From Erythrobacter sp047872805 (GTDB taxonomy: Bacteria; Pseudomonadota; Alphaproteobacteria; Sphingomonadales; Sphingomonadaceae): DNA of 64,000 nt. Shown here piece after piece: positions 1-7,808 of the stretch. How positions within the stretch are numbered: the stretch's first letter is position 1; each line of letters starts with the position of its first letter. Location: assembly GCF_047872805.1 (NCBI RefSeq), contig NZ_JBLQUK010000001.1:248001-312000 (forward strand), read 5' to 3'. The notes below the pieces were generated by a model. The model searched no databases and was not told the origin of the DNA. It saw only the letters and a program-made list of their open reading frames with translations. A program made the position numbers and the translations under genes.

Positions 1-509
1 ACACACCCGCCGGGATTGTCGGCCAGCGCTTTCCGCAGCTTGCCAATCTCCTCCTCGATCGGCGGGTGCGTAAACACCGGCAGGCCAAATGTCGCCTCGG
101 TGATGAAAATGTCGCAAGGGGTGACTTCAAACGGAGCGCAGGTCGGATCGGGCGCGCGTTTGTAATCGCCGGTGATGACCACCCGCTCGCCTGCGTGTTC
201 AAGCAGGATCTGCGCGCTGCCCAGCACATGGCCAGCGGGGATGAAGGTTGCCTCGACCCCGCCTGCCAAGCGGATTGTCTCGCCATACCCCACCGGCAGG
301 GCCCCCGCCCGCGTGTTGTAGCGCAGTTCCATGATGGCGAGCGTTTCGGGCGTGGCAAAGGTCTGCCCATGCCCGCCGCGCGCGTGGTCGGCGTGGCCAT
401 GCGTAACCAGCGCCCGGTCCACCGCACGGCCCGGATCGATCCAGACATCGGCGGGGACAATGTGGATGCCCCACGGCTCGGGCCTGATCCAGGAGAAGGG
501 GGCAGTCAT
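1..509 (-). CDS. DNA-ligase-associated MBL-fold exonuclease (partial, C-terminus off window)
   Basis: The frame opens with ATG at 509 and reads MTAPFSWIRPEPWGIHI. The metal-binding motif HGHADH lies at about residues 37-42, followed by a GHVLGSAQI block (His ligand) and TGDYK (Asp ligand). This is the order of a metallo-beta-lactamase-fold nuclease, and the start resembles the family linked to ATP-dependent DNA ligases (TIGR04122 type). Such proteins are about 330 residues; 169 codons are visible and the rest lies beyond the left edge. Family members sit beside a DNA ligase and a helicase in a presumed repair cluster, so a ligase gene downstream outside the window is expected. A general RNase J/CPSF-like hydrolase is the alternative. 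Confidence 0.75.
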   Translation of the reverse strand, partial: MTAPFSWIRPEPWGIHIVPADVWIDPGRAVDRALVTHGHADHARGGHGQTFATPETLAIMELRYNTRAGALPVGYGETIRLAGGVEATFIPAGHVLGSAQILLEHAGERVVITGDYKRAPDPTCAPFEVTPCDIFITEATFGLPVFTHPPIEEEIGKLRKALADNPGGC

Positions 510-591
510 GCAAGCATAACGGGCGGAAATCGTTGTGAGTTCCGCCTCCGGCCTACCCTTCGCTGCGAACAGCGATCAAGCCCGAGAGCCT

Positions 592-632
592 CGCCCCCCT
601 TCCCGCTTCTGCGAGGGCGTGGGGGCGGGTTT
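592..632 (+). repeat. GC-rich inverted repeat followed by GGTTTT
   Basis: The arms CGCCCCC (592-598) and GGGGGCG (621-627) enclose a smaller stem around a TTCT loop, and a short T run follows on the plus strand. It lies between the 3' end of clpA and the start of the exonuclease gene, both on the minus strand. It could be a plus-strand terminator or a dispersed palindromic element; on the minus strand no U-run follows, so it is a poor terminator for clpA. Confidence 0.35.
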
Positions 633-653
633 TCGGCGGCCATCCAAAGGCTA

Positions 654-3068
654 TCAGCTTTCCTTGTCGCTGCCTGAGGGTTCGGGCTTTGCGTCGCCTT
701 CTGGCGCGGCCTTTTTCGCAGGTGCCGTTTTCGCTGGCGGTTTTTTCTTTGATGTCGGCCTTTTCGCGGGTCTTGCCTTGGGCGGGGCCGGGGTCATCTC
801 AAACACCGGCTTACCATCCTTGACGCTGACATGCACTTCGCCGCCATCGGCAAGCTTGCCGAACAGCAATTCTTCGGCCAGCGGCTGTTTGATCTTGTCC
901 TGGATCAGGCGGCCCATCGGGCGCGCGCCGTAAAGCTTGTCATAGCCCTTGTCCGCCAGCCAGCTCCTCGCATCGCTGTCGAACTGGATATGCACGTTCT
1001 GTTCGGCCAACTGCAATTCGAGCTGCAGGATGAATTTGTCGACCACCCGCGCCACGGTGCCCTTGCCCAGATAGGCGAATGGCACGATCGCATCGAGCCG
1101 GTTGCGAAATTCGGGGGTGAACATCTTCTGCACCGCTTCGGTCCCGGCGTCTTCTTTCGACACGTCGCCAAACCCGATCCCGCTGCGCGCCATATCGGAA
1201 GCGCCGGCATTGGTGGTCATGATCAGCACGACATTGCGGAAATCGACCGTCTTGCCGTGGTGGTCGGTCAGGCGGCCATTATCCATCACCTGAAGCAGGA
1301 TGTTGAACAGGTCAGGGTGTGCCTTTTCGATCTCGTCCAATAGCAGCACGCAATGCGGGTTCTGATCGACCGCATCGGTGAGCAGCCCGCCCTGATCGTA
1401 ACCGACATAGCCCGGAGGGGCGCCGATCAGCCGTGAAACGCTGTGGCGCTCCATATATTCGGACATGTCGAAACGTTTCAGCTCGATCCCCATGATGCTG
1501 GCGAGCTGGCGCGCAACTTCGGTCTTGCCGACCCCGGTCGGCCCGCTGAACAGGAACGAGCCAATCGGCTTGTCCGGATCGCGCAGCCCCGCGCGGCTCA
1601 GCTTCATCGCGGTCGCCAGCCGGGTGATCGCCTCATCCTGACCAAACACCACATGTTTGAGATCGCGGCCAAGATTTTCGAGTGCTTTCTTGTCGTCGCT
1701 GCTGACGGATTTTGGCGGGATGCGCGCCATGGTCGCGATCACCTGTTCGATTTCCTTGGCGGTGATCTTCTTCTTGCGGCGGCTGGGCGGGACCAGCATC
1801 TGCATTGCGCCAACTTCGTCGATCACGTCGATCGCCTTGTCCGGCAATTTGCGGTCGTTGATATAACGCGCCGACAATTCAACCGCGGTTTTCAGCGCGT
1901 CGGGCGTGTATTTGACCTTGTGATGATCTTCGAAAGCGGTGCGAAGCCCCTTGAGGATCAGAATCGTATCCTCGATCGTGGGTTCGTTGACGTCAATTTT
2001 CTGGAACCGGCGCAGCAGCGCGCGGTCCTTTTCGAAATGGTTGCGAAACTCCTTGTAAGTGGTCGAACCGACGCAGCGGATCGATCCGCTCGACAAAGCC
2101 GGTTTGAGCAGATTGGAGGCGTCCATCGCCCCGCCACTGGTCGCGCCTGCGCCGATAACGGTGTGAATTTCGTCAATGAACAGGATCGCGTCGGGCATAG
2201 CTTCGAGTTCCGAGACGACCTGTTTCAATCGCTCCTCAAAATCGCCGCGGTAGCGCGTGCCTGCCAGCAATGCCCCCATGTCGAGCGAATAGATCACCGC
2301 ATTGTTGAGCACCTCGGGCACGTCGCCTTCGACGATCTTGCGTGCCAGCCCTTCGGCGATGGCGGTTTTGCCGACGCCGGGATCGCCGACATAAAGCGGG
2401 TTGTTCTTTGACCGGCGGCACAGAATCTGGATCGTGCGGTCCACTTCGGGTCCGCGTCCGATGAGCGGATCGACCTTGCCTGCCTCGGCCTTGGCGTTGA
2501 GGTTGACCGTGAACTGATCGAGCGCGGTTTCTTTCTTGTTGCCGCCTTCCTTGGCATTGTCGGCCTGCGCGGCCGGGCCGCTGCCGGTGTCATCGGTGCC
2601 TTCGGGGGTTTTCGCCTCAAGCTGGCGGCCACCTTTGCCGATTCCGTGGCTGATATAGCTGACCGCATCGAGCCGGCTCATATCCTGTTGCTGCAGGAAA
2701 TAGACCGCATAGCTGTCGCGTTCGGAAAACAGCGCGACCAGCACATTGGCGCCGGTCACGGTATCCTTGCCCGAGCTTTGCACATGCAGGATCGCGCGCT
2801 GGATCACCCGCTGAAAACCGGCGGTCGGCTGCGGATCGACATTTTCCTCAGTCTTGAGCGACTGATATTCCTGATCGAGATATTGCTTCACCACCTCGCC
2901 CAGCTCAGCCAGGTCCACCCCGCAGGCCGCCATGACCTGCGCCGCGTCTTCATCATCCATCAGCGCGAGCAGAAGATGTTCCAGCGTGGCATATTCGTGC
3001 CGCCGCTCCGACGCATGGGCAAGCGCGTTGTGAAGGGTTCTCTCGAGATTTTGAGCGAAACTGGGCAT
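654..3068 (-). CDS. clpA: ATP-dependent Clp protease ATPase subunit ClpA
   Basis: ClpA is the AAA+ unfoldase that feeds substrates to ClpP. The 804-residue frame has an N-domain (MPSFAQNLERTLHNAL onward), a first AAA module with Walker A GDPGVGKT near residue 227 and Walker B FIDEIHT, and a second with GPTGVGKTE near residue 507 and LLDEIEKAH. The loop SGIGFG matches the IGF/IGL tripeptide that docks on ClpP. The start at 3068 is chosen because it begins the conserved N-domain; the frame is open further upstream. The C-terminus ends in a Lys/Pro/Ala-rich tail of about 45 residues that E. coli ClpA lacks. No clpS lies directly upstream, although the N-domain that binds ClpS is present. Confidence 0.95.
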   Translation of the reverse strand: MPSFAQNLERTLHNALAHASERRHEYATLEHLLLALMDDEDAAQVMAACGVDLAELGEVVKQYLDQEYQSLKTEENVDPQPTAGFQRVIQRAILHVQSSGKDTVTGANVLVALFSERDSYAVYFLQQQDMSRLDAVSYISHGIGKGGRQLEAKTPEGTDDTGSGPAAQADNAKEGGNKKETALDQFTVNLNAKAEAGKVDPLIGRGPEVDRTIQILCRRSKNNPLYVGDPGVGKTAIAEGLARKIVEGDVPEVLNNAVIYSLDMGALLAGTRYRGDFEERLKQVVSELEAMPDAILFIDEIHTVIGAGATSGGAMDASNLLKPALSSGSIRCVGSTTYKEFRNHFEKDRALLRRFQKIDVNEPTIEDTILILKGLRTAFEDHHKVKYTPDALKTAVELSARYINDRKLPDKAIDVIDEVGAMQMLVPPSRRKKKITAKEIEQVIATMARIPPKSVSSDDKKALENLGRDLKHVVFGQDEAITRLATAMKLSRAGLRDPDKPIGSFLFSGPTGVGKTEVARQLASIMGIELKRFDMSEYMERHSVSRLIGAPPGYVGYDQGGLLTDAVDQNPHCVLLLDEIEKAHPDLFNILLQVMDNGRLTDHHGKTVDFRNVVLIMTTNAGASDMARSGIGFGDVSKEDAGTEAVQKMFTPEFRNRLDAIVPFAYLGKGTVARVVDKFILQLELQLAEQNVHIQFDSDARSWLADKGYDKLYGARPMGRLIQDKIKQPLAEELLFGKLADGGEVHVSVKDGKPVFEMTPAPPKARPAKRPTSKKKPPAKTAPAKKAAPEGDAKPEPSGSDKES

Positions 3069-3134
3069 GGTCTGGTCTCTACTGGGGGGAGATAAAGGCT
3101 CGGTAAAAATGAGCCGAAACAGGGGTGCGATAAC

Positions 3135-3143
3135 TATATGGGG
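3135..3143 (-). promoter_or_regulatory. Possible heat-shock (sigma-32-type) -10 element of clpA
   Basis: The minus strand reads CCCCATATA here, matching the sigma-32 -10 consensus CCCATNTA, about 67 bases upstream of the clpA start. No convincing CTTGAA -35 box is seen at 13-17 bases, so the assignment is weak. Confidence 0.25.
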
Positions 3144-3212
3144 CAAAACGGCGCAGTTGCGAATCCAAAATGTCTGCACCTTGGGAAAGGGGTGGGTTCG
3201 CGCGGCGAGATT

Positions 3213-3428
3213 TCACGATCCCGTGCCGCCAAACAGCGCATCGGCAGCGCGGCGATGCGCGGCGGCCTTGTCGCGGTGCGCGGTCACCCGCGCGATTTCC
3301 GCTTCGAGCTGCGCAATCCGCGCCGACAATTCATCCTGTGAATAGGGGGCAAGATCCTCTCGTGCCAGCAGGCTGGCGGCGTCGCCTTTGGCAGCGGGGC
3401 GGGAGTCGTCTTCCATTGGTTGCAACAT
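3213..3428 (-). CDS. DUF1192 family small protein
   Basis: This 71-residue protein carries the family core: an acidic start, a central EDLAPYSQDELSARIAQLEAEI stretch split across the middle and an end around HRRAADALFG. Its second half is predicted to be a coiled coil or long helix, typical of DUF1192, a short alphaproteobacterial family of unknown function. An internal ATG at 3416 is an equally good start. It lies upstream of clpA on the same strand, separated by about 145 bases, and is divergent from the quinone oxidoreductase gene. Confidence 0.65.
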   Translation of the reverse strand: MLQPMEDDSRPAAKGDAASLLAREDLAPYSQDELSARIAQLEAEIARVTAHRDKAAAHRRAADALFGGTGS

Positions 3429-3501
3429 CGCAAGACTGGCGGGTTGCTGTCAATGCGCATGAACGGTATTCGCCCCTCGTCATAAACAGGGGGCAATAGA
3501 G

Positions 3502-4524
3502 ATGGCAGAGGCGAAACCGCCGGTTCTTCCCGAGACTATGTTGGTGGCCAGCTTCGCCGCCCCCGGTGGTCCCGAAGTGCTGCACCCTGCGCAAATGCCG
3601 GTGCCCGTGCCCGGCGCGGGCGATGTCCTGATCAAGGTCGCCTATGCCGGGGTTAACCGCCCCGACTGTCTGCAACGCGCCGGAGCCTATCCGCCGCCGC
3701 CGGGGGCCTCGCCGCTGCTGGGGCTGGAGGTCGCAGGCGAAGTGGTTTCCATCGGTGCTGACGTGCCCCCCGAAATGCTGGGCGCGCGGGTCGCCGCGCT
3801 GACGCCGGGCGGGGGTTATGCCGAATATTGCGCCGCGCCGTGGCAACATTGTCTGGCGGTGCCCGATGCGATGGAGTTGAAAGACGCCGCCGCGCTGCCC
3901 GAAACCCTGTTCACCGTGTGGCACAATGTGTTCGAGCGCGGGCTGGCGCGCGACGGTGAGCGGCTGCTGGTCCATGGCGGCACATCGGGGATCGGCACGA
4001 TGGCAATCATGCTCGCCAAGGCGTTTGGCATGGAGGTTATCGTGACCTGCGGCGACGAAGCCAAATGCGATGCCGCGCGTGCTGTCGGCGCAGATCTGGC
4101 GATCAATTACCGCGAACAGGATTTCGTCGAGGCGATCGCGGCGCACACTGGCGGAGCGGGGGTGCATGTGGTGCTCGACATGGTTTCGGGCGATTATGTG
4201 GCGCGCAATCTCAAATGCCTCGCCGAAGACGGTCGTCACGTCACCATCGCCATGCTGGGCGGGGCCAAGGCCGAGCTTTTCATGCCGATGGTGATGATGC
4301 GCCGCCTGACGCTGACCGGATCGACGCTGCGCCCGCGCTCCGATGCGTTCAAGGCGGCGCTGGCGGATGAGATTGCCGCAAACGCCTGGCCGCTATTCAC
4401 CGGCGGAGAACTGGCACCGGTCATGGACCGCACTTTCCCGCTGGCAGACGCCGCAGCGGCGCATGCGCGGATGGAATCGGGCGCGCATATTGGCAAGATC
4501 GTGCTGGAGGTTGCGGCCGAATAG
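3502..4524 (+). CDS. NAD(P)H quinone oxidoreductase, PIG3 family
   Basis: The protein (340 residues) is a zinc-free medium-chain dehydrogenase/reductase. It has an N-terminal GroES-like domain with GVNRPDCLQRAG, the nucleotide-binding stretch HGGTSGIGTMAIMLAK near the middle, and a C-terminal closure AHARMESGAHIGKIVL. These match the PIG3-type quinone reductases, which reduce quinones with NADPH in the cytoplasm. The length is normal and an ATG with a weak upstream GAG lies at the start. It stands alone and is divergent from the DUF1192 gene. The exact substrate cannot be told from sequence. Confidence 0.85.
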   Translation: MAEAKPPVLPETMLVASFAAPGGPEVLHPAQMPVPVPGAGDVLIKVAYAGVNRPDCLQRAGAYPPPPGASPLLGLEVAGEVVSIGADVPPEMLGARVAALTPGGGYAEYCAAPWQHCLAVPDAMELKDAAALPETLFTVWHNVFERGLARDGERLLVHGGTSGIGTMAIMLAKAFGMEVIVTCGDEAKCDAARAVGADLAINYREQDFVEAIAAHTGGAGVHVVLDMVSGDYVARNLKCLAEDGRHVTIAMLGGAKAELFMPMVMMRRLTLTGSTLRPRSDAFKAALADEIAANAWPLFTGGELAPVMDRTFPLADAAAAHARMESGAHIGKIVLEVAAE

Positions 4525-4622
4525 ATCGCTCGGCCAATTTGCGTCTCATACCGGGACGCAGGCCACCAAAACCGATGCTGCGCTGCAATATAAGCGTCAC
4601 GAAGTTGTGGATTTACGCAAAA

Positions 4623-4651
4623 CCGTCACGCCGCTGTGAATCGCCTGTAAC
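4623..4651 (+). promoter_or_regulatory. Pho-box-like array (candidate PhoB site)
   Basis: Three 7-base units, CCGTCAC (4623), CTGTGAA (4634) and CTGTAAC (4645), are separated by exactly 4 bases, giving the 11-base period of a PhoB binding site (consensus CTGTCAT/C). A further CTGTCAT lies at 4658, out of phase by 2 bases. The array ends 49 bases before the ATG of the metallophosphoesterase gene, a position suited to activation. This is pattern matching by eye; no matrix score was computed. Confidence 0.55.
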
Positions 4652-4700
4652 AAATCACTGTCATGCCATGCCCGACGCAAAACGAAGTCCGAGGCCACCC

Positions 4701-5687
4701 ATGACCGACTTTATGCTGCCCAAGCTTTCCAGCGAAACCGGCGAAGCTGTTGAATCGCCGGGCAATATCGCGAATTTCCCTTCGATGCCCCCGCTCACCG
4801 GCCTCTCCACGCCCGAGCCGGAGGGAATCGCGCGGACCAAATATCGCACGATCTGGATCAGCGACGTGCATCTCGGCACCAAGGGCTGCAATGCCGGGAT
4901 GCTGATTGATTTCCTCGATCACACCGACAGCGAAGTGATGTATCTGGTGGGCGACATCATCGACGGCTGGCGCCTGAAGAAGAAATTCTACTGGCCATCC
5001 GAACACAATGACATCGTCTGGCGGGTGCTCAAACGCGCCAAGCGCGGCACGCGGATCATCTATATCCCCGGCAATCACGATGAAATGTTCCGGCAGTTTA
5101 CCGGGCTGAATTTTGGCGGGATCGAGATTCGCCGCGCCGCCTTTCACGACACCGCCGATGGCCGCCGCTTGATGGTGCTGCACGGCGATGAATTTGACGC
5201 CGTGATGCTTTCGCACCGCTGGCTCGCATTCGTCGGTGATTGGGCGTATGTTACAATGATGAAGCTCAACGTGTTCGTGAACGGCGTGCGCAAAGCCTTG
5301 GGCCGACCCTATTGGTCGCTGTCCAAAGCGGCCAAGCACAAGGTCAAGAATGCGGTCGAGTTCATCGGCAAATACGAAGAGGTCGTGGCCCGCGCCGCAG
5401 GAGAGCGCGGCGTGGACGGGGTCGTTTGCGGCCATATTCACACCGCCGAAATGCGCAATTTCGAACACAATGGCCGAACCGTCGAATATTGGAACGATGG
5501 CGACTGGGTCGAAGGCTGCAACGCGCTGGTCGAACATCACGACGGCCGGATGGAAATCCTCAACTGGGCCGACGAGATCGCCGCCCGCACCGCAGCCGAG
5601 GAAGCGGCCGCCGCTGCAACACTGCCCGAACCCGAGCTTCAAGATCAGGTCGCCGCTGAAAAGGAATCCGAACGGGAGGCCGCGTGA
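4701..5687 (+). CDS. plcP: PlcP-like phospholipase C (LpxH-like metallophosphoesterase)
   Basis: The calcineurin-like metal site is complete: SDVHLG, GDIIDGW, GNHDE, LHGDEFD and GHIHTAE, followed by NDGDWVEGCNALVEHHDG. Such proteins are often labelled UDP-2,3-diacylglucosamine diphosphatase, but this layout (GTKGCNA, YWPSEHNDIV, WRLKKKF) is that of PlcP. In Sinorhizobium and marine alphaproteobacteria PlcP cleaves phospholipids to diacylglycerol under phosphate starvation. Two facts support that reading here: a Pho-box-like array upstream and a GTGA-coupled glycosyltransferase of the kind that glycosylates the released diacylglycerol. The start at 4701 is preferred over an in-frame ATG at 4668 because 4668 would overlap the likely promoter. 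The C-terminus carries an Ala/Glu-rich tail. The 328 residues slightly exceed the family's usual size. Confidence 0.75.
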   Translation: MTDFMLPKLSSETGEAVESPGNIANFPSMPPLTGLSTPEPEGIARTKYRTIWISDVHLGTKGCNAGMLIDFLDHTDSEVMYLVGDIIDGWRLKKKFYWPSEHNDIVWRVLKRAKRGTRIIYIPGNHDEMFRQFTGLNFGGIEIRRAAFHDTADGRRLMVLHGDEFDAVMLSHRWLAFVGDWAYVTMMKLNVFVNGVRKALGRPYWSLSKAAKHKVKNAVEFIGKYEEVVARAAGERGVDGVVCGHIHTAEMRNFEHNGRTVEYWNDGDWVEGCNALVEHHDGRMEILNWADEIAARTAAEEAAAAATLPEPELQDQVAAEKESEREAA

Positions 5688-6787
5688 ACAAACAGACGCA
5701 GATCATCCCTGAAACCTGTCCCGAAACCTACGGCGCGGTGCCGCAATCAATCGCCATCGTTACCGACGCATGGTTTCCGCAGGTCAACGGCGTCGTGCGG
5801 ACCCTATCGACCACCTGCGACATGCTGCGCCAATGGGGTCACGAAGTTACCGTTATCTCGCCCGAGCAATACCGGTCCTATCCGGCGCCGACCTATCCCG
5901 AAATTCGGCTCGCGCTGACCGCACCCGGCGCGGTCGGGCGCCAGCTTGCGCGGGTCAGGCCCGATGCCGTGCATATCGCCACCGAAGGCCCGCTGGGTTT
6001 TGCCGCGCGGCGGTATTGCAAGAACCGCAAGGTGCCTTTCACCACCGCCTATCACACGCAGTTTCCTGATTATCTCGCCAGCCGCACGGGCCTGCCTGCA
6101 TCGGTGTTCTGGCCCTATATTCGCTGGTTCCATCGCCCGGCGCAGCGGATCATGGTGGCGACCGAGACGATTCGGAAGCAATTGCGGGAGCAGGGCCTCA
6201 CGCATCTCAACCACTGGAGCCGGGGGGTCGACCTGAGCTGTTTCTCTCCCGATGCGCCGCGCCCGCCCGAATATGCCGATCTCGAAGGGCCGATCCTGCT
6301 CTATGTTGGACGCATTGCGGTTGAAAAGAACATCGAGGCGTTTCTGCAATGCGACTATCCCGGCACAAAGGTGGTGGTCGGTGACGGTCCGGCGCGCGCC
6401 GCGCTGGAGGTGAAATTTCCCGAAGCGCGTTTCATGGGCAAGCGCACGGGGACCGAACTGGCTGGTTTCTATGCCGGTGCAGATGTCTTTGTGTTCCCTA
6501 GCAAAACCGACACATTCGGGCTCGTCATGATCGAAGCCCTTGCCTGCGGAACCCCGGTTGCGGCCTATCCGGTGGCCGGGCCGGTCGATATCGTCACCGA
6601 AAAGTCGGGCGCATTGTCGGACGACCTCAGCCGCGCCATAGACGCGGCGCGTTATTGCGACCGCGCCGAATGCGCCGCCTATGGCGCGCGTTATTCGTGG
6701 GAGGCGGCGACCCGGCAATTCCTCAGCGGGCTGGTCGCGCTGGAGGAAGAGGAATGCGTTTCGCTGCAGGCCGCGCCCGCGCTTTAA
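5684..6787 (+). CDS. agt: GT4 glycosyltransferase, probable Agt-type glycolipid synthase
   Basis: This GT-B glycosyltransferase of family 4 (367 residues) opens with SIAIVTDAWFPQVNGVV, typical of the SqdX/PimB/Agt branch. It has the donor-site stretch RGVDLSCFSP and a C-terminal TDTFGLVMIEALACG block. It begins with GTG inside the stop codon of the preceding gene (GTGA overlap) with a GGGAGG Shine-Dalgarno just upstream, so the two are translationally coupled. With PlcP making diacylglycerol, the expected role is transfer of glucose, galactose or glucuronate from a UDP-sugar to form phosphorus-free membrane lipids. Another lipid or glycan acceptor cannot be excluded from sequence. An intrinsic terminator follows. 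Confidence 0.7.
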   Translation: MNKQTQIIPETCPETYGAVPQSIAIVTDAWFPQVNGVVRTLSTTCDMLRQWGHEVTVISPEQYRSYPAPTYPEIRLALTAPGAVGRQLARVRPDAVHIATEGPLGFAARRYCKNRKVPFTTAYHTQFPDYLASRTGLPASVFWPYIRWFHRPAQRIMVATETIRKQLREQGLTHLNHWSRGVDLSCFSPDAPRPPEYADLEGPILLYVGRIAVEKNIEAFLQCDYPGTKVVVGDGPARAALEVKFPEARFMGKRTGTELAGFYAGADVFVFPSKTDTFGLVMIEALACGTPVAAYPVAGPVDIVTEKSGALSDDLSRAIDAARYCDRAECAAYGARYSWEAATRQFLSGLVALEEEECVSLQAAPAL

Positions 6788-6862
6788 GCTCTGCGTTTGA
6801 GCCCCACCTGCAACCTCTCCTTGCCGTTTGTTCGGCTTTGCCCTATCTGGGCTGCATACAGC

Positions 6863-6895
6863 GGCCGCTCCGAAAGGGGCGGCCCTTCTATTTTT
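6863..6895 (+). terminator. Intrinsic terminator of the plcP-agt operon
   Basis: A 9-base-pair stem (GGCCGCTCC / GGGGCGGCC, one G-U pair) closes a GAAA tetraloop and is followed by CTTCTATTTTT. It lies 75 bases after the glycosyltransferase stop and just before the trcR ribosome site. Confidence 0.85.
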
Positions 6896-6907
6896 ACGGA
6901 GATTCCC

Positions 6908-7696
6908 ATGGCCCAAGGGTCAAAACAGCCCACCCCGTTGATGCCGCATGCCACCGCCACCTGGCTGGTGGATCACACCGGCCTGTCGTTTGAACAGATT
7001 GCCGAATTTTGCGGGATTCACATCCTTGAAGTGCAGGCGATGGCCGATGATCTGGCGGGCAGCAAATACACCGGACGCGATCCGGTTCACGCTGGCGAAT
7101 TGACGCTAGCTGAAATTGAAAAGGGTCAGGCCGACCCGTCCTATTCGCTGAAAATGCACAAGGCCCCGGTCGAAGTGACCCGGACCAAGGGCCCGCGTTA
7201 TACGCCTGTGTCGAAACGGCAGGACAAGCCCGACGGGATCGCGTGGATCCTGCGCAACCATCCCGAGGTTTCGGATGCGCAAATCTCCAAGCTGATCGGC
7301 ACCACGCGCAACACGATTTCGGCGATCCGTGAGCGCTCGCACTGGAACATCCAGAATATTCAGCCCAAAGACCCCGTGACCGTGGGCCTGTGTTCGCAGC
7401 GCGAATTGGATGCGGTCGTTGCCAAAGCGGCCAAGCGGATTGCAGTCAGCGACGACGCAGAGGCTGAAACCGTTGTCGCTGCGGGCAGTGACACCCGCAC
7501 CAACAAAGACCGGTTGATCGAGGAATTGCGCGCCGAACGCGACGCCAATGTCAAAGCCGCCTCTGAAGCCGCGCAGGAAGCCGAAGCCGAGGCATGGCTT
7601 GCCCGGAAACGCGAAGCCGAAGCCGCCGATGGTGTGCAGCCTTCCTCCAGCGGCTATGCCCAGCCGCCGCGCGAAGACGACGCTTCCGACGACTGA
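6908..7696 (+). CDS. trcR: Cell-cycle transcriptional regulator TrcR (DUF1013)
   Basis: The protein (262 residues) matches the alphaproteobacterial DUF1013/TrcR family: an N-terminal PHATATWLVDHTGLSFEQIA block, FCGIHILEVQAMAD, and a helix-turn-helix-like centre WILRNHPEVSDAQISKLIG followed by TTRNTISAIRERSHW. The C-terminal third is a charged, Ala/Glu-rich helix and a disordered end. Members are thought to act as DNA-binding regulators tied to the cell cycle. The ATG at 6908 is chosen because it lies 9 bases after GGAG and after the upstream terminator; the frame is open to 6797, but that stretch contains the terminator. It is transcribed alone. Confidence 0.75.
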   Translation: MAQGSKQPTPLMPHATATWLVDHTGLSFEQIAEFCGIHILEVQAMADDLAGSKYTGRDPVHAGELTLAEIEKGQADPSYSLKMHKAPVEVTRTKGPRYTPVSKRQDKPDGIAWILRNHPEVSDAQISKLIGTTRNTISAIRERSHWNIQNIQPKDPVTVGLCSQRELDAVVAKAAKRIAVSDDAEAETVVAAGSDTRTNKDRLIEELRAERDANVKAASEAAQEAEAEAWLARKREAEAADGVQPSSSGYAQPPREDDASDD

Positions 7697-7808
7697 AGCC
7701 GGGACTGGGCGACGGCCTGGTGAGGGCCAGATGACGGCCAAATGACAGGGCGCGACAAAATCGGCTGATGCCGCGCGCTCCGGCTTGTGCGTGGCGGGCG
7801 GTTGCGCC

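Noticed and set aside
4594..4611. Additional Pho-like units GCGTCAC and TTGTGGA
   Set aside because: They are 11 bases apart but out of phase with the better array at 4623 and poorer matches; not counted as part of the site.
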